From Nitrospinota bacterium (GTDB taxonomy: Bacteria > Tectomicrobia > Entotheonellia > J063), in NCBI GenBank assembly GCA_003696125.1, contig RFHZ01000698.1, positions 1-7,171 on the forward strand: DNA of 7,171 bases, given 5' to 3'. Below are positions 1 through 5,692 of the stretch, one piece after another. A model generated the notes under the pieces. That model ran no database searches, was not told the origin of the DNA, and worked only from the letters and a program-made list of their open reading frames with translations. Within the stretch, counting starts at the first letter, position 1. Each line of letters opens with the position of its first letter. Made by a program: the position numbers and the translations under genes.

Positions 1-838
1 GGGTTGAGCAGTATCCGTGATCCGAGAGAACGAGGACATACGTATCTTCTGTCTGCTCCGCCTTGAGCTTACCCACCAGGTCATCCATGAGCCGGTAGGC
101 ATCAGGAACCGCTTCAACCAAAGCTGAGGCAGGGGGAGAAGAACCATCGGTGAGGGTCTGGTATTGCCAGGCCAGATGATGGATCCGATCAGGAAGGTTA
201 AAGACGACGATAAAAAGGTCCCAGGGTTTTGTCGTCATCAAGTAATGGGCCGCTTCAGCCCGTTTGCGTTCGATAGCCAGGTAAGCCTCGCATATCTTTT
301 GCTCACCACCGAAAAAGAAATCTCTCAATTTCGCCTGCTGGTTATAATCGATCTGGTAGGCAATGCCTTGAGCTGCAAGCTCCCTTTTGAGCTCCGGGGG
401 GTAGGTGTACTCGACTGTTTCGCTTGGTGCATCCATACCGGAGATCATAAACCCGTTGAGTGGGAAAGGAGGATAAGTGGGACAGACATTCACCAGCCCT
501 ACCCGGAGGGAAGAGTTCCTTAAGAGTTCAGGCAGAGAAGGAGCTTTAAGGGCCTGGTGGTTATAAAAGGTGAAACGCGAGGCATTGGTTGTGGCATAAG
601 GATGGCGCAGGAAGTGGTAAATTCCATGCTTTCCCGGATTTTTGCCGGTCAGAAAGGTGCTCCAGGCAGGAGGGGAAAGGGGAGGGATAACCGAGGTCAG
701 GATTCCACTGCTCCCCTCCTTCATCATGTGGGAGAGAACAGGTAACTCTCCCTTGACCTGCATGGCCTCAATGATATCGAGTGTCGCGCCATCAATGCCG
801 ATGACGAGTACTCTTTTCCGCTCTGTTCCTGTCTTCAT
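1..838 (-). CDS. AlkP-superfamily phosphohydrolase/phosphomutase (COG3379-like), 3' end cut by window edge
   Basis: Translated by hand from the minus strand: 279 residues are visible and the frame is still open at base 1. The N-terminus runs straight into a beta-strand and the first metal-ligand motif (VIGIDG, Asp16). The family's hallmark nucleophile region follows: PPAWSTFLTGKNPGKHG at about residues 57-72, with Ser60 or Thr61 as the likely nucleophile. Next come Asp217 and His221 (PDRIHH) and the SDHG motif (Asp273, His274). The last histidine ligand would lie beyond the window. Full-length relatives usually run to about 450-550 residues, so roughly half is seen. There is no signal peptide or membrane segment, so it is probably cytoplasmic. 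An in-frame stop lies shortly upstream and no other start codon intervenes, so the ATG is secure. It is the last visible gene of the run, 68 nt after the GNAT gene. Members hydrolyse or transfer phosphate-type esters; the substrate here is unknown. Confidence 0.85.
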   Translation of the reverse strand, partial: MKTGTERKRVLVIGIDGATLDIIEAMQVKGELPVLSHMMKEGSSGILTSVIPPLSPPAWSTFLTGKNPGKHGIYHFLRHPYATTNASRFTFYNHQALKAPSLPELLRNSSLRVGLVNVCPTYPPFPLNGFMISGMDAPSETVEYTYPPELKRELAAQGIAYQIDYNQQAKLRDFFFGGEQKICEAYLAIERKRAEAAHYLMTTKPWDLFIVVFNLPDRIHHLAWQYQTLTDGSSPPASALVEAVPDAYRLMDDLVGKLKAEQTEDTYVLVLSDHGYCST

Positions 839-840
839 AA

Positions 841-846
841 CTCCCC
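841..846 (-). promoter_or_regulatory. Ribosome binding site, very short spacing
   Basis: GGGGAG lies only 2 nt before the ATG of the COG3379-like gene. The spacing is shorter than usual. Two other genes in the window have the same GGGGAG core 3-4 nt from their starts, which supports it as a real site. Confidence 0.45.
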
Positions 847-879
847 AAGGCTTTTTGATAAATCTTTACCCTATCCGCT

Positions 880-900
880 CTCCACCACACAATGTTGGAG
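880..900 (-). other. Imperfect inverted repeat between GNAT and phosphohydrolase genes
   Basis: On the minus strand CTCCA and TGGAG form a 5-bp stem that can extend by two more pairs past one mismatch, with a loop of about 5 nt. It starts 7 nt after the GNAT stop codon. No T-run follows on the minus strand, so it does not look like an intrinsic terminator. It could be an mRNA-stabilising or processing hairpin, or chance. Confidence 0.3.
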
Positions 901-906
901 TCGTCC

Positions 907-1989
907 CTAATAGAAATCTGCATCCCCCATGGTAATGTACCAGTGCTCCGTCCTGGTGGCAAACGATGGGGAAACGGCCGGTTCCTGGGGGTTGACATTC
1001 CGGAAGATCAACTCTCGACCTTTGCCTGGCCGGGCGCGAAATCCCAGTGCCACCAGTTCTGGAAACACATGACTATGGGAAAACATCCAACAGGCAGCCA
1101 GGGCCATCCCTTTTTGATGAAAGTGGTTAAGCGCTTGTGCCAGGAGTGTCCGGGTGACTGTTGCGTTTTCCTCTCGGGGAGTCACAATATCGATAATCTG
1201 CCCTACAGGGAGATCCCGGTATCTCTCGTATAAGACGACAAAGCCGAGAACCGCCTCTGTTCGTATGTTCTCCAGAGCGATTATGGTATAGTGCAAGTGC
1301 GGAATGTCCACATATCTCCAATTAAGATATCGGCAATCCTTCACCGTCATGATCGGGTAATCTCCCTTGATGCGACTCCAGAAGGTATCAAAGCGCTCAT
1401 CAAAACGTTTTACCTCTCTCATTTGGGCTCCCGGCGGAACGGTGATCTTTGTCGGATAGAAGTGCCGGAGTACCGTATTCACCGGGAAAGCGAGAAGCCT
1501 GGAGAAGGCTCTCAGATGGAGCTTCCTCTGGAGAAAAGGTTCACTATTTAACACCTTGACCAGACGGGGGATTGGACCAACTCTTTGAAACCCCAGGGTT
1601 TTTTGGGCAATTTGGGAGGTGGCTTCAATAGCAAATCCATACTTAAAGGCGATCCCTTCTTTCTTATCGATTGCATTACGGAGTTCGGCCAGTCTATAAT
1701 AGACATCGAATCTCCTATGCCCTTTATCTATCAGCATATCAACCTCTTGAGCAGCCCTGAGCTCACTGCCCTCAACCAGGAATCGTATCGGGATGGCTCC
1801 TATCTGGCCGATCACTGTGCCATGGTGCACTGCCACAGCCGAGAGAGCCGTTCCTGCTGGATTCTGACGGTATTTCCACTGCCAAAAGCTTCTCTCCCTT
1901 GTTACACCCAGGATTTGATGAGACAGGTGAGAGAGAGTGGTATCGTCCGATTCCATGTACCGCCTGACTAGCAGAGATCTCTGTTGCAC
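907..1989 (-). CDS. GNAT-fold N-acyltransferase of polysaccharide-cluster type (two GNAT-like halves)
   Basis: 360 residues counted from the GTG at 1989. The N-terminal half has the VRRY strand, the FWQWKY...NPAG signature (about 35-46), a strand ending in VDML, and YGF...LGF...GPIPRLVKVLN (about 117-147). This pattern is typical of large GNAT proteins encoded in glycan biosynthesis and exosortase-type clusters. The second half opens with YLNWRY...P...Y (about 221-234), has a GNAT-like sheet and helix, and ends in WYITMGDADF, a recurring C-terminal signature. There is no signal peptide, so it should be cytoplasmic and may acylate an amino sugar or lipid-linked precursor; that role is inferred from context. 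The usual acyl-CoA loop (R/Q-x-x-G-x-G/A) is replaced by KGHRRFDVYYRL (89-100). A GTG at 2001 would add four residues but has no ribosome binding site, whereas the GTG at 1989 follows GGGGAGG. The gene ends in TAG. Confidence 0.75.
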   Translation of the reverse strand: MQQRSLLVRRYMESDDTTLSHLSHQILGVTRERSFWQWKYRQNPAGTALSAVAVHHGTVIGQIGAIPIRFLVEGSELRAAQEVDMLIDKGHRRFDVYYRLAELRNAIDKKEGIAFKYGFAIEATSQIAQKTLGFQRVGPIPRLVKVLNSEPFLQRKLHLRAFSRLLAFPVNTVLRHFYPTKITVPPGAQMREVKRFDERFDTFWSRIKGDYPIMTVKDCRYLNWRYVDIPHLHYTIIALENIRTEAVLGFVVLYERYRDLPVGQIIDIVTPREENATVTRTLLAQALNHFHQKGMALAACWMFSHSHVFPELVALGFRARPGKGRELIFRNVNPQEPAVSPSFATRTEHWYITMGDADFY

Positions 1990-1992
1990 TTT

Positions 1993-1999
1993 CCTCCCC
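1993..1999 (-). promoter_or_regulatory. Ribosome binding site that favours the GTG start at 1989
   Basis: GGGGAGG is followed by AAA and then GTG. This matches the short-spaced GGGGAG before two other genes here, and it overlaps the alternative upstream GTG at 2001. It therefore argues that translation begins at 1989. Confidence 0.45.
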
Positions 2000-2028
2000 A
2001 CGCACCATGCGATGAGAAAGCAGACCTC

Positions 2029-2050
2029 AAAAAGCCCATCTCAGGCTCCT
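2029..2050 (-). terminator. Weak possible intrinsic terminator after the AlkP-propeller gene
   Basis: On the minus strand AGGAGCC and GGCTTTTT can pair around a TGAGATG loop. Only four pairs are strong (AGCC/GGCT); the rest include two G-T wobbles. Five T residues follow the core. It sits 25-46 nt past the stop of the AlkP-propeller gene. At best it would give partial attenuation before the GNAT gene. Confidence 0.2.
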
Positions 2051-2074
2051 GCTAAGATGTAGAGGAATGGGAGA

Positions 2075-4162
2075 TCATGGAGAGTATGGATCATCGATTA
2101 CCTCAAAATAGATCTCCCAATTTCCATCTCGATCATCCTGCCATACGAGATAGACCTTGTTTCCATAAGCCAGATCCGGATGGGTCGAGTTCGAATCGTC
2201 ATGAGTTATCCTCATATCGGCAGACCAGGAGAGTCCATTGTCTGGGCTTGTCTTGTAGTATATCTCTTTATTACCATCACGATTGTCTTCCCAGGCCACA
2301 TAAAGCCTATCGGCTGTCTTCAAAATTGTGGGGAAGATGGCTCCTATTTTGCTGCTTGTAAGCACCTGGATCGATGGCATCTCCTTTTTCCTTCGATTAT
2401 TCCGGAGGAAACTGATCTCGCTATGACCTGTTCGGAAATCGCTCCAAACAAGATAGAGGTACTTCTCATCCACTGTGATAGCAGGGTGCAGGAGGTAGCT
2501 ATTTGAAGAAAGAAGAGGATGAGGTTCTCCCCATGTATCTCCACCGTTGAAACTAAAGTTGTACCAGATCTCCCATCCTTCAGTAGTAAACCTGTGAGCT
2601 GTCCATACAACCCAGAGGGAATTGGACCTCCCTAAAAAGGCATAGGAAGGGATAAACAATCCGTCGTAAATGATCTTATGGGTTCCCCAGGTAACACCGC
2701 CATCTTCACTCTTACTATATACGAGCGGACCTTTGTGATAGCGAACGGTAGCCCTGATATCTGTCTCTTCATTCACTTTAGGGAGCCCAGGAACGATCAT
2801 AGGGCTGCCTTTAAACAGGGAACTCTCAACATAAGAGCGGGCTACAAGCCTCGCAGGTGACCAGGTTTGTCCCGCATCTAAACTCTGTCTCAGATAAATA
2901 TCCCAGTTGTTGTTTCTATAATCTTTCCATATTACAGAGACTTTCTCCTGAAAGACGGAAATGGAAGGTTCAACTGCCAGGCCACTTGACCGACTAAGGT
3001 TAAAATCAGCGCTCCAAGAGCTTCCTCCGTCTTCACTCCTTTTATAATAGATTTGCCAGGTCCCTTCTCTGTTATCTTCCCAAACAAGATGGAGAATATC
3101 TCCTGAAGCAGCTATTTGGGGGGTTACAGATGCTCCTACCGCATAAGTAAGGCGGGTTCCAGGGGATAAGCCTGTATCCTGCCTGAAGTCATATCCGATA
3201 TCTGTGTGATTATCTGTAACGAACATCTCCGAGAGGACTCGTCCTTTTGCAAACGGTGTGGGAAATTGCAACATATATCCTACCGTCGGGGCAATATCCA
3301 CTAAACTTGCAGGCTCCCTAATCTCAACCCCTTTTCGAATCCCAGGTCCCACTGCAAGCAGGAAGCTCTGCTTACATCCTGGACAGATACCACCGTGCTT
3401 CAAGAATCCTCCGTGCAGCTCATCGTGGCGGCCATGATCCGTTGTGACGAGTAAAGCAGTCTTCCCCTGGTATTGAGGATGGTTTTCGAGATAGGTCCAC
3501 AGAGAGTAAATCAACCTATCCACTCGTCTAATCGCTGCCGTATACATCTCCCAGCTATGATGGCCTGCGTAATCTACATTTCCGAAGTTGATAAAGACCA
3601 GAGACGGTTCATAAGACTCTATGATACCTATCGTCTTTTCCCAAACCTGAACATCACTATCGCCAGCAGACTCCAGCGACGCCTGATACGTCGGCCCAAA
3701 CGCAGGGTTAAGACTGTAGTTCAGGGCACTCAGAAAAGAAATTTTCCCTCCCACAACGACCCATACCTTCTCTTGGGGAACTTGGTACGCCTTTCGATAA
3801 TATTCAAAGATGGTGGGGTAAATGGTTCGTACACGAACATTCTTATATTGAGGGGTATATACCCAGTTTCCTGTAACTATATACATATGGCCGGGGGCCG
3901 TGTTTGTGTCTCCCAGATTCCAGACGTCTGTGTACAAAGTACCGTTCGGTTTCAGAATGTTCCCCAGATGGGGAATGTATCGGTATGAACTGTCACCAAA
4001 GGCTTCCGAGTATCGCAGACCGTCTATGACAACCACAAAAACCTTTTCAATCGATCCGGTTTGTGAATACCCTGGGTTGCTGAAAGAAAGTATTACTCCT
4101 ATAGTAATTAGCCCCAGAAGGGGATACAATTCGAAATTACCTCTGATACCCTTTGTCTGCAT
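2075..4162 (-). CDS. Exported alkaline-phosphatase-superfamily hydrolase fused to a BNR/Asp-box beta-propeller
   Basis: 695 residues. A hydrophobic stretch at about 13-28, ending near GYSQ (31-34), is a signal peptide or N-terminal anchor. Residues about 38-315 form an AlkP-superfamily domain. Asp47 lies in VVIDG, the nucleophile is probably Thr88 in DTNTAPGH (cf. T-x-P-x-H in nucleotide pyrophosphatase/PafA-type enzymes), then come Asp197 and His201 (NVDYAGHH), Asp242-His243 (TTDHG) and His256. All expected metal ligands are present, so it should be active. Cys260 and Cys263 follow the last ligand. Residues about 340-690 carry seven W-x-D-x-R...IYY/Asp-box units, giving a sialidase-like propeller. 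The AlkP fold could act on a phosphodiester, phosphomonoester or sulfate, and the propeller could bind a glycan. It lies 35 nt after the glycoside hydrolase gene, which suggests both exported proteins work on the same polymer. The substrate is not predictable from sequence. Confidence 0.85.
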   Translation of the reverse strand: MQTKGIRGNFELYPLLGLITIGVILSFSNPGYSQTGSIEKVFVVVIDGLRYSEAFGDSSYRYIPHLGNILKPNGTLYTDVWNLGDTNTAPGHMYIVTGNWVYTPQYKNVRVRTIYPTIFEYYRKAYQVPQEKVWVVVGGKISFLSALNYSLNPAFGPTYQASLESAGDSDVQVWEKTIGIIESYEPSLVFINFGNVDYAGHHSWEMYTAAIRRVDRLIYSLWTYLENHPQYQGKTALLVTTDHGRHDELHGGFLKHGGICPGCKQSFLLAVGPGIRKGVEIREPASLVDIAPTVGYMLQFPTPFAKGRVLSEMFVTDNHTDIGYDFRQDTGLSPGTRLTYAVGASVTPQIAASGDILHLVWEDNREGTWQIYYKRSEDGGSSWSADFNLSRSSGLAVEPSISVFQEKVSVIWKDYRNNNWDIYLRQSLDAGQTWSPARLVARSYVESSLFKGSPMIVPGLPKVNEETDIRATVRYHKGPLVYSKSEDGGVTWGTHKIIYDGLFIPSYAFLGRSNSLWVVWTAHRFTTEGWEIWYNFSFNGGDTWGEPHPLLSSNSYLLHPAITVDEKYLYLVWSDFRTGHSEISFLRNNRRKKEMPSIQVLTSSKIGAIFPTILKTADRLYVAWEDNRDGNKEIYYKTSPDNGLSWSADMRITHDDSNSTHPDLAYGNKVYLVWQDDRDGNWEIYFEVIDDPYSP
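2093..3145 (-). repeat. Seven degenerate beta-propeller units within the AlkP fusion protein
   Basis: These protein-level repeats cover residues about 340-690. Each unit typically has a hydrophobic-W-x-D-x-R strand, an IYY strand and an Asp-box (S-x-D-G-G-x-x-W). Key tryptophans are W361, W412, W520, W573, W624 and W674. Asp-boxes are at 376-383, 427-434, 485-492, 537-544 and 639-646. Unit 3 keeps the Asp-box but not the W-x-D-x-R part. Unit 5 keeps W-S-D-F-R but has lost the Asp-box, and unit 7 ends the protein without one. Units 1 and 6 are the most alike. Confidence 0.75.
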
Positions 4163-4165
4163 GAA

Positions 4166-4171
4166 CTCCCC
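4166..4171 (-). promoter_or_regulatory. Ribosome binding site of the AlkP-propeller gene
   Basis: GGGGAG (preceded by AAAA) lies 3 nt before the ATG. It is the same core and nearly the same spacing as at the COG3379-like gene. Confidence 0.5.
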
Positions 4172-4197
4172 TTTTCTACGGACTTATATTTGATCAA

Positions 4198-5598
4198 TTA
4201 CATGAGCTCTTCAAGAAAAACAGGGGAAGAAATTGTCAAATCCACTCTCCCATTTTTCACTTCTATTCTTTCTACCTTAGGGTTGGTCTGCTCCTTGTTG
4301 GTAATAATGTGAGTAAGCATTACATCTCTGGCAGTAGTAGAGAAGGAATATGTATGCGTTCCAGACTCACTCCAGAACACATATATCGTTTGGCCAGATT
4401 TCTTTTTAGCTTGATAAGCCGAGATTCCTATCGGTGCTGATATCCGTGCTATGGATTCCAATCCGTGTAGCTTGTGGGTCATAAGTTTATATGTATAATA
4501 GGCAGCCGATTTGTTTCCATACTGGTCGATTAAGGCTAACCGGACGTAATTGTCCGACCAGAGAAGGGTCGGTTTCAGCGAACTCCAAAACAGGCGCCCC
4601 AATCCGTTACTGAACCCTATGACATGCCTCCGTACCACATCTATGGCGAAGCGTTCCTCAGAAAAATTAAAGAAGGGGCCCGCATTCTCCAGAGACCAGA
4701 TCTCCTTGGAGTATCCATATTCCCGCATCTTCTTCTGAAGCCACTTCAGAACTATTGCGATATCATAAGGATCCTCTGTATAGGAATGGAAATCGATGAT
4801 ATCGAAATATCGACTTCCTTCTCTCAGCATCAACTCTATCTTTCTCTTCCCTTCCCTGTATTCTCTGGTTTTAATATATTGAGAGACATACACCTTCCTT
4901 TTGCCTTTATCAGTACCCCCAACGGTGATATAGTCTTTGTTTCCGACACCCTCGGCAACGGCCATGGGAAGTCCTCCGATGGCACCAGCAATCACTCTGG
5001 CCTCCGGATCAGCCCTTTTGATGGCCGACGAGGTTTTCTGCAAAAAGGTGAGATACGCTTCTGGAGTATCGACCCATTGCCATAGCCATTCATTCTCTAC
5101 CTGCCAGAATTTTATCGGTCTGCGTAACCCGGGCATGTCGTGAAAACCGTCTCCATCATACCGCTCAACGATAGCCTCGACCATCTTTAACCACGCATCC
5201 ATTCTGCGCGGGTAGCCACTTTTGGGCGCTTTGCGGGTCTGCTCCTTTATTCTCTTCCCCCCCCACCGGCTGAGAGGACGCAGCGTAACAACCAGATTTA
5301 TTCCATAATCCTGGGCCTTTCTGACTATACCATCCCCCTTCTGAAAACGGTATCGTCCCGGTCGCGGTTCTACGTTCTGCCAGCGGACAATGGCCCGCAC
5401 GTATTCGACCCCCAAATTTCTGACTTCCTCAAACTCCCCCTGTACGTTATGCAGACCAAAAGGGGAACTCTGGAACACCATGGGTTCAGATGACTCCTGG
5501 GCACTTTCGCTGACAGGCGTCTGCCCCATTCCCTGTCCAGGATAAAGCGTAAGCAGGCACAGGATCAAGATCAAGAAAAGACCTCTTAAATCTCTCAT
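4198..5598 (-). CDS. Exported clan GH-A glycoside hydrolase, GH39/PslG-like
   Basis: 466 residues. Hydrophobic residues 6-19 form a signal peptide, with cleavage probably near 25; Cys14 is not in a proper lipobox. The mature protein begins with SPFGLH (45-50), then LGVEYVR and W-x-x-V-E-P-x-x-G-x-Y (73-83), the usual opening of GH39/GH5-like (beta/alpha)8 barrels. The acid/base is probably Glu170 in WQVENEW (the Asn-Glu pair after strand 4), the nucleophile Glu304 in IWSLENAGP, and His271 in DFHSY lies near the site. Residues about 385-466 look like a C-terminal beta-sandwich. Length and layout recall PslG, the endoglycosidase encoded in the Pseudomonas psl exopolysaccharide operon. It probably cleaves or trims the glycan made by this locus (inference). 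A lysine/arginine-rich stretch lies at about 221-256. An AGGGAG site 8 nt upstream supports the ATG. An 8-G run lies at codons 112-114. Confidence 0.82.
   Translation of the reverse strand: MRDLRGLFLILILCLLTLYPGQGMGQTPVSESAQESSEPMVFQSSPFGLHNVQGEFEEVRNLGVEYVRAIVRWQNVEPRPGRYRFQKGDGIVRKAQDYGINLVVTLRPLSRWGGKRIKEQTRKAPKSGYPRRMDAWLKMVEAIVERYDGDGFHDMPGLRRPIKFWQVENEWLWQWVDTPEAYLTFLQKTSSAIKRADPEARVIAGAIGGLPMAVAEGVGNKDYITVGGTDKGKRKVYVSQYIKTREYREGKRKIELMLREGSRYFDIIDFHSYTEDPYDIAIVLKWLQKKMREYGYSKEIWSLENAGPFFNFSEERFAIDVVRRHVIGFSNGLGRLFWSSLKPTLLWSDNYVRLALIDQYGNKSAAYYTYKLMTHKLHGLESIARISAPIGISAYQAKKKSGQTIYVFWSESGTHTYSFSTTARDVMLTHIITNKEQTNPKVERIEVKNGRVDLTISSPVFLEELM
5257..5264 (-). repeat. 8-G homopolymer inside the glycoside hydrolase gene
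   Basis: Eight G residues on the coding strand encode part of Trp112-Gly113-Gly114. The frame is intact at eight. By hand translation, loss of one G gives a stop after only four more codons, and gain of one G gives a longer out-of-frame stretch before a stop. The tract is a potential slippage or sequencing-error site. Confidence 0.7.
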
Positions 5599-5606
5599 GG
5601 CATTAT

Positions 5607-5612
5607 CTCCCT
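5607..5612 (-). promoter_or_regulatory. Ribosome binding site of the glycoside hydrolase gene
   Basis: AGGGAG lies 8 nt before the ATG, the best-spaced site in the window. Its GGG is also the last of four closely spaced G-runs in the spacer. Confidence 0.6.
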
Positions 5613-5650
5613 GGAACGGATCCCCTGGTTTCCCCCTCCCTCACCTGTTC

Positions 5651-5664
5651 GCTGCGTAAGCAGC
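5651..5664. other. Perfect GCTGC/GCAGC stem-loop
   Basis: A 5-bp stem with a 4-nt loop: GTAA on the plus strand, TTAC on the transcribed minus strand. It lies about 30 nt after the ligase/polymerase stop. There is no U-tract, so termination is unlikely; it could be a small mRNA processing or stability element. Confidence 0.4.
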
Positions 5665-5692
5665 CTGGTGGAACGGAAATCTCCCTGAGGGA

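Larger units (their letters stand above)
5599..5692 (-). other. Structured 94-nt spacer between ligase/polymerase and glycoside hydrolase genes
   Basis: This is the longest gap in the gene run. On the plus strand it holds TGGAACGGA twice (5612-5620 and 5669-5677), a perfect 5-bp hairpin (5651-5664), the palindrome TCCCTGAGGGA (5682-5692) abutting the upstream stop codon, and clustered C-runs (G-runs in the transcript). No T-run follows any stem in the transcribed direction, so there is no intrinsic terminator, and I see no convincing promoter. Confidence 0.45.

Noticed and set aside
164-523. 119-codon open frame on the plus strand near the left edge
   Set aside because: The opposite strand encodes a convincing COG3379-like enzyme that runs off the window, so this is an antisense shadow.
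1585-1971. 128-codon open frame on the plus strand
   Set aside because: It is antisense to the GNAT gene, whose own translation carries clear family motifs; nothing in this frame resembles a protein family.
2075-3145. True sialidase activity of the propeller
   Set aside because: The domain has Asp-box repeats but I see no arginine triad, Tyr/Glu pair or FRIP motif in the right order, so a binding or structural role is more likely.
3473-3988. 171-codon open frame on the plus strand
   Set aside because: It lies wholly inside the AlkP domain coding region on the other strand, has no recognisable motif and no supporting ribosome binding site.
4183-4197. TATAAG and the palindrome TTGATCAA just after the glycoside hydrolase stop as a promoter or operator
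   Set aside because: No -35-like hexamer lies at a suitable distance upstream on the minus strand, and an 8-bp AT-rich palindrome is weak evidence.
5682-5692. TCCCTGAGGGA palindrome as a terminator after the ligase/polymerase gene
   Set aside because: The loop would be too small for the full stem, and no T-run follows on the minus strand.
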